A stretch of DNA of 64,000 bases from assembly GCA_019914945.1 (NCBI GenBank), contig CM034100.1:15077096-15141095 (forward strand), in the 5' to 3' direction. Made by a program: the position numbers and the translations under genes. Shown in pieces: positions 1-13,000 of this stretch; the stretch's first letter is position 1; every line of letters begins with the position of its first letter. The notes beneath the pieces were generated by a model. That model searched no databases, was not told where the DNA came from, and saw only the letters and a list, made by a program, of their open reading frames with translations. The DNA is from Typha latifolia. Taxonomy: Eukaryota > Streptophyta > Magnoliopsida > Poales > Typhaceae.

Positions 1-874
1 TCGCAAAGCGTTTGAAATTTTGAAGCTATGAATTCAGATATATTCTGCGAAATTTAACGCTCACAGTGTAATTGCAATGAAGATTGATTGCATGGACTCT
101 GGCAAGTGTTTTGAATACAAAGGATATATCTATTATATACCATTTGGTATTCTCTGATCCTTCTTCAGATAGAGCCAATGAATAAAATTATTCACCTTGG
201 ATTTGTTTAATAGAACTTCGTTCTGGAGGGCTTTGCTATCAAATCAATACTATACTACTGCATATTATGACTTATATTCTCTTACTTCATGAAATTAGTG
301 AACTTCTTGTTTAGTCCTCTAAAAATTAAAAAGAGTTTTAATTACACATGTTAATGCATGTTGCCACTCCTCCTCTACTTCTATTTAGAAATAATCTCTT
401 GTGTTCTACTGTACTAATTATATACTCTCTCTCTCCCTTTATCAATTAGCATCCATAACGTTGACATTTGGTTCCATCTATGTAGATAAAAAGAGGTGCT
501 ATTTATAAATAATAATTAATTCATAAACTCGGATAAAGTTTAATTATAAAATTAGGCTAGTAGTTATTTACCCAAAACAACTTTCGTCACCATACATTGG
601 ATCCGAAGCATAGAGCAGGAAGTCCCCTGACGTCAGCAGCAACCCACAATACCCGTCCGGCTTAACCTACTCCGCCCGATCACGTTAACCAACGCAAAAA
701 CCCAATGCGTTGTGGGAATCCCAATGCCCGCACGCCGTTCCCACTCTTCCTATTCTCATTCTCCCCCAATTGAATTTAATTGAATTGAATTCTAAAATCC
801 CTAATTCGGAAAACCAAAAGCTTTAAAACCGGGGAATTGGGGGAGTGGTTTGATGCGGAGATCTCGACGTCGCC
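1..874. other. Upstream region and 5' leader of the TMEM135-like gene
   Basis: No gene is recognisable here. Positions 1-590 are AT-rich with short low-complexity runs (TCTCTC near 425-440). From about 600 the DNA turns GC-richer, as is common around plant transcription starts, and it probably holds the core promoter and 5' UTR of the gene starting at 875. No convincing TATA box is placed at a usual distance. A CCAAT motif occurs near 700, but that alone is weak evidence. Confidence 0.4.
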
Positions 875-3800
875 ATGCCGTTCCTCTCCACGCCTTCCTT
901 TGATCTCTCCGCTGGATCCGATCCCTCTCTTCTCCCTCCTCGGGCGCCGACGAAGGAGGTCGGCGGCGGCGATGCGGCGGAGCGCCGCCTCCGGGAGGCG
1001 GAGGATAGGTTGAGGGAGGCGATTGAGGAGCTGCAGAAGCACCACGTGCGGGGAGGCGGTGGGGAGGGGAATCTCGAGTGCGGCCACGCGGATGAGTCGT
1101 GCGTGGCGCACGCGGTCGGGAATCTGTGTCAGAGCTTCTTGCTCTCGTACGGGGTTAGGGTTGGGATAGGGATCCTGCTCCGGGCGTTCAAGCTCGCGAG
1201 GAGGCAGTCCTATTCCTCTCTGCTTGATCTCAAGGTATCGTGCCTATCCATTCCTCTTACGTTTGGATTGCTTAGTGATCCGGAGTTAGTTCAATTGGAT
1301 TGTGATATCTTGATTGTTTGGAATTCCATGTACTTGAGATAATGCAGATGGTATGCGAATCAGAGAGGAGATGACGTCTTGATGGTTGACTCTATGACTT
1401 CTTAATTTTCGTAATAAGCTAATTAGTTCTTCTGTCACATGATCGTATCTCATTTGAATTGTAGTATGAACATTCTTAATCTAGTCGAAACCGCATGACA
1501 ATAGTTAACTGGCCATTTGAATATCATAAAATATTTATCTTGCTCCTACTCAATGCCAAAATGTTTGATACTTCCTGCCATTGTGACAGATGATAACTGA
1601 AGTCGCCTAACTTATTGGTTGTTTGTCTTTCATGTACAGCAACTTGTTTCGGAGAAAGATTTGATTGTAAGAGAAGAAGCTTGTCGCGTTGGATTGCTTT
1701 TTGGTGGCTTTACTGGATCATATCATGCTCTAAGATGTCTTCTGAGGAGAATCCGGAAGAAAGAGACACCATTTAATGTGTAAGTTCTAACACATGAAAA
1801 AACTCTCTGTAGATAGATATACTGTTAGGTCCATTCAGCTCTTTGGGTGCTTTTTTTTTTCCTTTATAAGTCACGAAAAAGAGAATTAGCTTTGGACAGC
1901 CAAGTATCTGTTGTGCTATTGATTAGATTTGCTTCTTCTGTTATTCTATTCCTCAACCACATTCATGAGTTAATCGAAGGGCATGATGGAGCAGAATATT
2001 AGCAGGTGGAGTCGCAGGCTTGTCAATATTAGCATTAGACGATTCTAGTCGGAGACGCACGCTTGCTTTATACCTTTTAGCTAGGCTTGGTCAGGTATAA
2101 AATTATTGGAATTTCCATAATGTTGTACACAGAATAAATTGCTTTATTTATGTATTTTGAAAATATATTTTGTTATTTCACAGTGCGCATACAACTCAGC
2201 AAAGTCAAAAAATAAGTTTCACCTATGGGGCAGCCATTGGAGGCACGGAGATTCACTACTCTTTTCTTTAGCATGTGCCCAGGTAAGTAAAACATACATT
2301 CGATATGACTGCACTTTTTTGTGCTTATTTAAACCGAGCAAAAGAGAGAAACCTAAGCAACAACTTTTCTAGTAGTTTAGTTCTTGACTATGATACAACA
2401 TTATAAGTTCTTAAAAAGTTATTGATTATGTTGGTAGAATTGGCATGTGAAAATGTCATTTGGAGAAAGAAGATATGATAATTGTAAACTAAAAGTCACC
2501 GCTATACATGATTTTTTGTAAAAAAAATTTGTGGTCAATGGACATCTGCCTACTTGTTGAGAAATAACTTAATCTTCAACTTGTTATGAAGCCCTAAATT
2601 TGTTGATTTTTATAGCCTTTTTAAAAGCGAATCATGGCTAATAGAGTGGCTTTCCATCTTAGATGATCTACAATGCATATTAGTTGATACTGTTACTCAA
2701 CATTCAATTACACATTTATCCATCATTAGCATATCTATGGTTGGCCGTGTCATGGCACGGCTCGTGCCGATTGGTGGTCGGCATGGCACGTGCTGCGGCA
2801 CTTGCTAGCCGTGCCTCAAGAGAGGGAGAAAAAAGAGAGAAGGGTAAGTAGTAGCACTTCCTTGTTGTCGTCGTCGCTCGTCGTCCCCGAGGTCGCTGAT
2901 CTCGATGCGGATGCCCTAGCCTTTGGCTCAAGAAAGAAGACGACCCAAATGGGTCGAGTCGATTTCGAATAGAAACTTAAGTTGCGGATTTGCTTGTCAA
3001 GATCAGCAGCGACGACAAACGGTGGTGACAACGACGACGACGAAGTGTCTTTAGTGAAGTGTTGCTAGGAAGAGTGCCGTGCGGCACCCCTCGTGCCACA
3101 TGCCGGTACACCGTTGGCACGGCCGTCGTTATTACTAATATTAAGGCCATCATTTATTCTTGATGTTATGCATGCACAATAGTTTAATTTGATCTCTTGA
3201 TGCGGCATTTTATGGCTCATTTTCCGTCTCGCATATTTGCTTAAAAGAGAATTCACAAACAATTAAATAATATCAACATATTAACAGCGTGTTCCATATC
3301 CATCTTCCATGTCATCCTTCTGCTAGATTTATGCTAAAATGCATGCTTTGACAACCTGTTTATGATATGATCTGGAGATTATCATCCAGCTGGAAATTTG
3401 GAATTGCCAAATTTTTACCTACACTATTTGATTATTTTTTCAAATCTGATTTATTCAGTATATTATTTATCATGTGTCCTTTTATGTCTTTTGAACCGGT
3501 CTAACTGAACGCATCAACTCAGTTAATTTATTGACTGTATATTGATTCTGTTCATCTCAGGTTAATGGTCTTCTTAATATGGTGTGATACCATCACAGGA
3601 CAATGCACTTCTAATAGTTAGTTTACTTTATTTTCAGATTATGTATGCTTTTGTTATGAGACCAGAGAGCCTGCCTAAATCATACCAAGATTTTATTCAA
3701 AAGACCGGACCAGTTGCAGAGCCTGTATACAAGGCTGTGAGAGAATGTTGCAGGGGTGGTCCTGTGGATGTCATTTCTTTGTCAGCTTATTTGTCAAACA

Positions 3801-6491
3801 AGAAGGGGTCTAGCTCTATGAAATTAACAGAGTATCCTTCCATAATTCCGTGCTCCATTATTCATCCTGACAGCACTTCTTGCCTAGCTCACAATGCAAC
3901 AGCTGCATCAGCAACATTCAGAAAAACATTTCCGCTATATTTCTCATTGACATTTGTCCCATTTGTCGTTCTCCATCTTCAAAAGGTACTCCACTTAAAT
4001 GTTTTGATTGTCCCTATGTTTTTGGGGTTACTAATCCTAAACTTAGATGTATATTGTCAATTTAGTTTGTACAATTTTGTGTTCCAGTCCTTGATGTATA
4101 TCATTTGTAATTTGGCGTAATGAACCCAACGATGAAAATATTTCTTTTATTTTCTGATACATTTGTCACTATCCTTCTATATTAAGTTTGCATACAGTGA
4201 CGGACATACTTTTCTTCTTTCTATTTGGTCAATCTCACATTATTTAAGTTTGCATATAGTGAGGGACATGCTTTGCGAGAACTAATCCTGTCAGGCTTCA
4301 TTAAATAATAAGAAGAAATCATAAGCTTTTGATATGCTTTAACAAAACATGAATAATTTCTGGGCTCTTTTTGCTTGTCTTTTATTTCAGTTTAATTTAT
4401 ATTGCAAATGTTGATCTAGAAGCCCTGTGCATGAATTGCGCCTATATGTATTGAAGTTGCAAAACTACTCTGTTATACATTGTGAGCTAGAAATAATCTT
4501 GCAAATCTTTTTGCATATCTAATGTAAAAGATTTTTATGAATCAAATACTAGTTCTTGGAGTCTCCTTCTCGGACTTGCTGGCGTGCTGTTGTCGGTGCC
4601 GTTCGCTCAACTACCTTTTTGTCTGCTTTTGTTACAATCTTCCAGGTAATTTCACTGATAAAGCACTTGCTTTCTATGCGTTGCTTTCACTTATATTTTT
4701 TCTTGTTCATTTTCAGAGTGCCATTTGTTTACACCGTAAGGTAGCAACAAAGGATCATAAACTCATATACTGGTTTGCTGGCGGAATATCTGCTCTTTCT
4801 GTGCTTTTGGAAAAGAAAGCTAGAAGAGGCGAATTGGCACTCTATGTTCTTCCCCGGGCTGGAGATTCTTTGTGGCATATCTTGGTCAACCGCCGTATGC
4901 TACCTAATATTAAAAATACTGAGGTACTTAGGTTCTACCTTTGCTTCTGTTTTTCTGATCCAATAATAATAGATCTCATACTTTTATTTTGGTAAGGGCG
5001 GGTGAGCTTTATACCAGACAAATTGTAGCAGTTGTGATGTTTTTTTTTTTTTCTTCCTATGGGTTTGGCTAGACTTTCATCTTTCTTGTCACATAGAGAA
5101 AATAGTCAGGTCTTAGAACATCTAGCTATTTTTAGAACAAGGGAGGTCAAAGTTAGTTGAATCAAAAGTTCGCTGGAGGTTCATACTATGTAACTTGTAT
5201 TGGCAAGTGCTCTTTGGATCTAAAGATTACCTAAACTAGGGCTGCTTGTATTTCTGTTAGTTTTCTGCACCATCACATTTGTTTTGGCGGGCCATTGATA
5301 GTCAATCTGGAAAACTAAACTTATTACTTATATGTGCCAATGTGAAAACTTAACATGAAATAAATGATGATTATGATGACACAAGTAAGATAGTAAGGTT
5401 AAGACTATAAAGTTGCTAGGTGTATTATCTTAGTGTAGGACATGCTAAGATCTTGCTACGAAGCTATGATTGTTGCTCATTGGCATTCCATAGACTCATG
5501 AAAAGAAAACTTAATTTCTGAAGATATGGATTAGTGTTCAGTTAGCAGCAAGCATTTCATCTAATATGATGATACTTTTTTACTTTTTTAGTGATGCAAC
5601 AATTCTGATGGTGGGGTCTGTGACCTTTATCTCAACTTTTGGTTCTGATTCAAAGAAACGTCTTCCTCCACAGAACCTATGAATTTATAAAATGGGATGG
5701 TTTTGCTAATGGACAATAGGAACACGCGGTTGTGTGAATGGTCAAAGTTCATCATTTTTTTTCAGTGTCTATGTAGGTTTTTTGGCCGAATATTTCGTTA
5801 CAACTATCAAATATTAAATACATGATGTAGCAATATTTTAATTTATGAGTTCTAGTAAGACCCTTTATGTGAATGCATACTATGGACCCATCAAAGCATG
5901 CAATTGGATGTCTGTACTCTGATGTATCCAGAAGTTTACAAACATAAGGATAATTTTATTATTATATTTTTATTTGATTGCATTGGATACTTCAGCAGAG
6001 GTGTGCCTACACCTTGTTCCCTATCTGTGCAAGTCACATTGGGTTTATGGGATTAAACTTCCTAAATTAAAATGTTCAAGTCCTTAATGATTGGTAGTTT
6101 CAAGTCCTTAATGATCGGTAGATTATTTTTTAAGGTCATTTATTTTAAAATCTTTCCTTAAATTAGGTAAATATTCTAAACATACCTATGAGTATATTCT
6201 GACTTGAGATGTTTGCTACTATGGCAGGTGGCTCTCTTTTGTCTATGCATGGGTGGAATCATGTATTACTTAGAGCATGAACCAGACACTATGGCTCCAT
6301 TTCTTAGGGGTCTCATACGCAGATTCCTTGCAAGCAGAATAAGCAGTCCAAGCCCACCTTCCAATCGAAATGCCTCCTACTCTTACTTGCACACACTGGG
6401 TGCTATTGAAAATTCAAAATCACAAGAGAGCAAGGAGAACAGAGCAGCAGAAGCAGCTAAATACAATCTTGAATCAATACCTGGACTTTAG
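875..6491 (+). CDS. TMEM135-like multi-pass membrane protein, 8 exons, complete
   Basis: Exons: 875-1234, 1640-1779, 1995-2094, 2184-2282, 3638-3985, 4553-4645, 4717-4923, 6228-6491. They join to 1,611 nt (536 aa). The family is related to animal TMEM135, which is linked to peroxisomes and mitochondrial dynamics; the plant member's role is not established. The N-terminus (about residues 1-80) is charged and Arg/Glu-rich. Hydrophobic segments follow: VGLLFGGFTGSY, VILAGGVAGLSILAL, FPLYFSLTFVPFVVLHL, the VGAVRSTTFLSAF stretch, LIYWFAGGISALSVLLE and ALFCLCMGGIMYYLEH. Exon 5 holds the paired-Cys motif CSIIHPDSTSC. The start at 875 is the first ATG of a GC-rich first exon. Intron phases are consistent throughout; exon 3 begins at 1995, because the AG at 2005-2006 would break the frame. 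A MITE sits in intron 4. Length is somewhat above the animal protein (about 458 aa). The family call is confident, the function is not. Confidence 0.88.
2736..3131 (-). mobile_element. hAT-like MITE, copy A (intron 4 of the TMEM135-like gene)
   Basis: A GC-rich island of about 396 bp in AT-rich intron DNA. It has imperfect terminal inverted repeats: the left end reads TATGGTTGGCCGTG and the right end GGCACGGCCGTCGTTA. The sub-terminal block near the right end (GTGCCGTGCGGCACCCC, then CTCGTGCCAC) is the reverse complement of the block near the left end of the copy at 22117-22530, so the two are related and lie in opposite orientations. No coding capacity is evident. A clear target duplication was not found, which suggests an old insertion or slightly misplaced ends. 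Confidence 0.65.
6075..6121. repeat. Two-unit tandem repeat, period 24 bp
   Basis: The segment TTCAAGTCCTTAATGATTGG recurs 24 bp later with one mismatch (ATT to ATC). It lies in the last intron of the TMEM135-like gene and looks like a simple replication-slippage duplication. Confidence 0.75.
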
Positions 6492-7194
6492 GCGTCAAAT
6501 AAATAACATAAGAGAACTCTGCCTCAACATTCATCATGCTCCGGCTATTCATCACATTTGCTTCTGAGTTGACAACTCGACTCCCATTTGTCGCTGATTA
6601 GCTGAATATTTTATTCACCCATTTTTGTCTGCAGTTATCCTGTTTGTTAAGGATGGCCCCCCATTCAATCTTTTGTTGAGATTGAACTATCATTCCAGTT
6701 GTGAATTTTTTTCTTTCTTTTTCTTTTTTGTTGTTGTAAAGCCAATCATACTTTTTCTTGAGTTACATAAGGAAATAAAGCTCGAATAATATCTGCATAT
6801 CTTTGATTAAGCTGGTTGTGCATTTTTTTGTTCTATTGGAGGGTGCGCACGGAGTTGAAAATTTGCATGGTTGAAGTTAAAGCAGCTAATTTTGAGTCAA
6901 AGAGTGTTTTCCATGATTACGTTTATATGCTAACTGGTTGAATTGGTAGCAAAGGTGGCCTTTTACCAGCCTGTGTGGGAACGTGTTAATTAATTAGAAA
7001 GACATACTTAATATTATGCATTAGGCCTTGAAACTCACAATGTAGTTTATCTTCGCTAAACTTTTTTTAAAGGAATTATATATCTTGAAGTAGAGCCAAA
7101 CTGAAATGACTATAATTGGTTCCTGAAATCTCTCATAGAACACAAAATTTATAGAACTCGTTATTGGATGCAACTTTTACACTGTAAATCACTT
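6492..7194. other. Convergent 3' region between the TMEM135-like gene and USB1
   Basis: Both flanking genes end here, so it should hold two 3' UTRs and polyadenylation signals. An AATAAA hexamer at 6774-6779, about 285 bp after the TMEM135-like stop codon, is a plausible near-upstream poly(A) element for the plus-strand gene. A T-rich stretch lies just before it (6700-6740). No other gene is seen. Confidence 0.45.
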
Positions 7195-9515
7195 CTAATC
7201 TGGAAGCTTACAAATGTCATAAGTCTTTTTACCTATTTTACATACTATGCTACTAAACTTGCACATAAATGTATGCCTTCGGGATGAGCTCACATTGCTC
7301 TGAGATTTATCGAGTTCGTCGATTGCCTGCTTTAGCCTGTGGCTGATATCACCCGACGCCCATAGCATTGATATATGTGGACGAGGATTCTTATAGAACT
7401 CTGGAAGACCATGCAGTCTATAGATTTCGTCGACACTATGGATCTGCTTAGTTATCTCTGGCAGACCGCCCCCTGTAACTTCTAGTGAAAGGAAAGAACG
7501 AGTCTTCTCGTCATTCATGAAAAAATCCCACTTATTGAACTCCATGTAATATCTGTTTTCAGATATATTATTAAGCATATTTTAGAACAATAAATCATGA
7601 AAAATTTAAAGGCATTCACAACTATGATGGTATATAAAAAGGCTTGTTAGGCAATTAAAGAACAAATGTTCTCAGTGAAGAGAATATACTAACCGTCTTT
7701 GACATTGGAACTTTTGTCGGAGCATTGCCACAATTGAGTCTATTTGATGTACTTGAATTGCAACGGTTCTTCCCAAGCTAACATGAAATTCTCTACTTAG
7801 AAGTACTTGGTCAAGTTTTTTATCATCTTTGCATAAATCACTGAGCGCATAATCAGCATCCACAGCATAGAGGTTTGGAATGAGAGATGCAAGCTTTTTC
7901 ATGAAAATCGTCATTTGATTCCTTGTTGTAGATGGTATCAGAACTGTATCAGGGAAGATGACTATCTCAGTTCCATAAACATATTGCGGAAAAAAAAAAT
8001 CCTAAGAGGTCTCCATATAAAGGCAGTTGTGTGTGTGTGTCTGTTTGTGTGTACGTGATTACATGTAATTGTGTGTGACTATGCATTGGTATACATGTCT
8101 CATAGCTATACATTTGAGATGGCAGAAGAAAAGTTTTGGTTGCACGATCATCTCAAGTAAGCATTTTTCAACTATTGTTAGTCTTTTCCTTGATATTGGA
8201 TGCCAAAGAACACTTGGACGCTCCATTACATAAAAAGACCACCCAAATTTATCTGGCAAAATTAAAATATGTAAACATCATATTAAGACCATATACAACC
8301 AAAGGGGAGTTTCTAACCATGCTACATTCAGATACCAATATCTATGCACTAATTCAATATGTTCATCATAAACTTATATACATGATGAAGATGAGTGAAA
8401 CATAAGGAAAAGGTTACCTGGAATGAATATATGAAGAGAATAATTTCCTTCAATATGTGGGAAGTTCCTGACACGGCTTCCTCGAGTCAGTGATGAAACA
8501 TCTGAAGATTATCATGGCAAGTGTGTTTAGACAGAACTTTTAGCTTCAGTTCTAAATCCGAGATGAAATAATGTTAGAGAAAAATAGCACACCCAAAATT
8601 TAAAATTCAGCTAATCATGATCTTAGGTAAGGTAGAAAGACATGTGAATGTTCCACACTAGTCATGGTAGCCCCATATGATTGCTTATATCCCCTAAATA
8701 AGTAACGAGTCAAGTGCTCCTGATTGTGCATAGGTGCTAATATTTGTTGTTTTATATTTGATACTATGCTTTATTGCTGTCCTGTTTGTTTTCAACCAAG
8801 CATCGGACTTGTGTTAAAAGACCGCCGCTCTATCTCTTCCTTTAAACTTTCTCTATTTGTGTATCAAGTTGTAATCAAATTATGAATAATTATTTGCACC
8901 GACGGGATTTCCGCTCAAGTAAAAGAAAAAAAGTGATGAGCCAAGTAGCTTCTCATCTATTCCAAATAATTTCTGTCAAAGACAGTATCCTGCATACCTT
9001 CTCCCATGTCAGTAATCCACATGAATAACTTTGATGTCCATCCACACTCAAATGCCATGAGGTAGAACTAAATCTTATTGCTACACATCACAATGATAAA
9101 AAGTTATTAAAGCATAACATCCACCAATACGTTGAAATTACTTGCAAGAACTTTTTATGTTACAAGTAAGAAATACCCAAAACAGTGCACTTGATTAAGA
9201 TTAACAACGAACTGATGCTTGCTCCTTAGCAAACAAAGGGAAAGCAGATACCTTTCATGTGAAACAACTAAAAAGAAATCAAATACGCAAAGAATTAAAA
9301 GGTTCAGTTTATAATCTTGATAGAAATTAGACAGCAGTACCTACAAAGTTAGGGGGGTGGAGGAGATCGAGAGGAGGAGGGGGCAATGGATCCGCTTCTT
9401 CGGAGGTTACAAGAACTTTGCCGGAATCCTCGCCGCTGCTTCCGATTCGGGTCGAAGGAGGCGAGCTGTCCGACTCGTCCGAGTCCGAGCCGTACGTAGC
9501 CATCAGAGTCTCCAT
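7195..9515 (-). CDS. USB1: U6 snRNA 3'-5' phosphodiesterase USB1 (MPN1), 4 exons, complete
   Basis: Exons in transcript order: 9515-9341, 8501-8418, 7943-7694, 7552-7195. They join to 867 nt (288 aa), the usual plant size. USB1 is a nuclear 2H-family phosphodiesterase that trims and seals the oligo-U tail of U6 spliceosomal RNA. Both catalytic HxS motifs are intact: H139-V-S141 in HVSLGRT and H229-I-S231 in PHISMLW. The N-terminus has the family's acidic/Ser stretch and the PPPPLDLLHPPNFV segment. Junctions are phase-consistent: G|AT between exons 1 and 2, G|TT between 2 and 3, CG|A between 3 and 4. The C-terminus ends CKIGKKTYDICKLPD, like other members. It is divergent from the helicase gene, 555 bp apart. 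Confidence 0.92.
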
Positions 9516-10070
9516 CTCTCTCCTCTCTTCTGTCTTCTCTCTTCCCTCTTTTGGTTAACGGCGATTAAATCGGATTGCGAACGAGCTTTCTTTTATGCTT
9601 TGTTTTGTTTCCAGTGTGCATTCCCCTATCTGCCCTTGACTAAAGTATTGGATGTTTATGACGTTTATGGAGCTCTCCATATGGCCTTATATTAGAGCTC
9701 TGATAGTTGGGCTGTGACCTTCGCAGTTGATAGGTTAAACTCTAATATTAAATAATATTATAAAAAAATTATTTGGTGGTTTGCTATATAATTTAAGAAA
9801 GATTGGCTATTTATTCAGCCTATATCTAATCTTTAGACTCATGAGTGTATAAAAAATAAAGAATTAGAATTATAATATTATTTCTTTTTCCTGCGTACAC
9901 TATTTGTAATTAGGCTAACACTGTTTGATATATAATAAATAGAAGAATTAAATTATACACATATACTATTTGGGTTCGCTCCGCCGATTCGAAATTTGGA
10001 CCATCCCGCTCTCCTTTAAAACCACCACCTCACACGCCCTTCGCCAAGCTTCTTCTCTCTCTCATGAAAA
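9516..10070. promoter_or_regulatory. Divergent promoter interval, USB1 / SRS2-like helicase
   Basis: 555 bp separate the two start codons, which point away from each other. The USB1 side (9516-9560) is a TCTC-rich leader and the helicase side (about 9970-10070) is CT-rich leader-like sequence. The middle (9720-9960) is very AT-rich. Both genes must be driven from this interval or from sequence inside each other. No specific factor site is claimed. Confidence 0.5.
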
Positions 10071-13000
10071 ATGGAGAACAACTCTCCCCTCCGGTCCCGA
10101 ATCCCCCACCATTACCAATCGGCGAAGCCTTTCCTCCCTTGCAAAAGACCCCAAGAATCTCTCTCTCCTTCCCCCTTCTCCAAGTCCGTCCTCTCCTCTC
10201 ATCGTTTTCTTCGATCTTGTTTCACATTTAACACCCTCTTCCTCCTCGTCCTCCTCCCAGATGCAGCACCAGGAACCCTCTCTCGGAGATCAACAACAAC
10301 GCGGCCCGCGAACAAGAAGACGGCTACTCGACCCCTTTAAAGCCCCCCGGTTCTTGCAGCGTGCATCGGGCGAGCGGCGATCTTGACGAGGATCTCGACG
10401 AGGCGTTCTTGCGAGAAGTGGATGCTATCTGCGAGGAGCGGTCCACGGCGAAGAAGGAGAGGCCGATCCCGGAGGAGAGCGGGGAGGAGGTGAGTCCGGA
10501 TGACGGTTCTGTGCCTGACAAGTACTGCGACTACCTATCTTCCCTGAATGATGTGCAAAGGGAGGCGGCGTGTAGCGATATCTCGGTTCCCTTGATGATT
10601 GTTGCGGGGCCGGGAAGCGGGAAGGTATTGCCATCATCGTTTCTTGAAATTAGGAAAAAAAGGCCCTATTTTTGGTTTTCTTGATTTCTATTCTGCTTTC
10701 ATGTGCTGTTGATGATTTATAACTGCTGGATGTAAAGACTTCTACTATGGTTGGGCGAGTGCTTACCCTACTCAAAGAGGTAATATTCTAGCTTTTTGAT
10801 TATTTCTGGAATTTTATTTTCTTCTATTATTCAGATACTCGTTAGACAATAATCTACCTTTCCTTTTCTTTTGTTTAGGGGGTTCATCCCTCCAACATTC
10901 TTGCGATGACCTTCACCACCGCTGCGGCATCTGAGATGAGGGACCGAATAGGAGCAGTGGTAGGAAAAGCGGTTGCCAAGGAGCTCGCGATCAGCACATT
11001 TCACTCGTTCTGTCTGCAGCTCTGTAGGTCTCACGCGGAAAAGTATGTCAATATTTTTTTTTTTCTTTAACAGGAAATCTTTTACATCTCACGGTCATGC
11101 TCATTTATTATGAAGTAATTCACCTTGTTGCATGTATGAATTATATGGCTATTGATAGAGTTGAATTATGAATATGTCTTTAATATGGTGAAGGTTGGAC
11201 CGCACAGCTGAGTTTTTAATATATGGACATGGGCAACAGAGAAAAGCAGTTGTTGAGGCACTGCGTCTAGTGGAGAGTGGAGAAAGGAATGGAGGAGAAA
11301 CTGCAGCTGAACAGCTTGATCAATTTTCTACCGATGATGTTGCAAAATCTTTTAAACAGAAATCAAAGAAGTGGCAAAAGTTTGTGACACAGGTCCATTT
11401 TCAGCACCTTCAATTTATTATGTTTATATTTGACACAGATATTATGTTAGGTTGCCAAGATATGTGATATAATCTGCTGAAACATGGTATATTCAGTCTA
11501 CCAGTACTGTGAAGCTTGACCTACTGTCCGTTCTGTTTGATCTTGAAGACTACTTTGACATCCTGTGAACCTTTGTCTTGTTGCCTCAGCAGCTACCATT
11601 TAGAATCTTTAGATTTCATTGATCTTACTTGTACAGGTTCAATTATCTTCATCTTATTTGAGGAGAAGTGCCTATATCTGTTTGCTGCTTTTGGAGAGGT
11701 GTCATGACTAGTGAAGTAGTGATATCTATAGCTACATATGTTTATAATATTTGAGGCCTTAAGTGATATTGATTCTCTACTACTAGTTCAGATAATGAAT
11801 GGATTGTGGTAACGGCATGATCATACAACAACATTATTTTCGTTAATTTTTTGTGGCTAATACAATTTACATACTTATTGCCAGGCTAAGGCTTCTGGGA
11901 AAACTTCCGATGAATATGAAAAAATGGGTGATATGATAGGAGTAAGCCAATCTCTACTAGTCCTTTATCATGTGATGCTAAATTTTATAACAGTTCAAAT
12001 TTTCTGCTTGGCTGATTCAGGCTTTGGTTCTTAGACACTATAATGAAATACTCAGATCATGCAATGCTCTAGACTACCACGATTTCATTAGCTCCTCAAT
12101 TAGGCTGCTAACTGATTTCCCTGAAGGTTGTTAACTTGTTAGCGTCATTACCTTACATTGGCAGTATCTGACATTTTTGTCTTTCTAATACTTTTGTTTA
12201 TAAACATTCTAGTGCATAACAAGTCTTTGGATACATGGAGGGCAGTAATGGTAGATGAGTTTCAGGATACAAGTTCCACACAATATAGTCTTCTAAGAAT
12301 TCTTGCTTCCCATAACCATGTAACTATCGTAGGCGATGATGATCAGGTACACAAGCTATGATATACGTGTTTCCTTTACCTTTACATAACCCATTTATAG
12401 TTATATGGTTATATTTCCTTTTTAATAGATCCTATGTTATGTTGCTTGACTTTTAATCTCTTATCCAGTCCATATTCAGCTTCAATGGTGCCGATGTTTC
12501 AGGATTTGATTCATTTCGTAGGGACTTTCCTAGTCACAAAGAGGTCTTGGTTTTTTCCCCTTGAGTTGTTTTTTTTTTCAGTGAATGTGATGTCCTATGG
12601 ACTAGTGAGCTCAACTTTCTGATAAAGTTCTCTTACTTTTCAAGATATATCAACTTATGTTTATGACTGCAGGTTAGGTTGAATAAAAATTATCGCTCTA
12701 CGCGGTCTATTGTTGAGGCGTCATCATCTCTTATTCATAATAATATTAAGAGATGTCATCTTAAAGATGTCGAGACTGATAATCCTACTGGCTGTAAAGT
12801 ATCCTAGTCAAAGTTCTTTTGCTAGGAACATCAATATATTATATATCTGGTTAAAGATCACAATTCTTCAGTATTCTGTTTAATCCTTGACACTTTTTAT
12901 ATCACTGTTAAGGAGTGTAGCAATGAGGATGCACAGTGCGCTTTTGTTGTTGATAAAATAATAGAGATTACGTCTAATAGTTCAACTGATGGCTGCACCT

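Noticed and set aside
10261..10386. ATG at 10261 as the start of the helicase
   Set aside because: That ATG is in a different frame from the helicase exon and runs to a stop at 10386. The helicase frame has a stop at 10229 and no ATG after it, so an upstream exon (10071-10183) joined across a 77 bp intron is needed.
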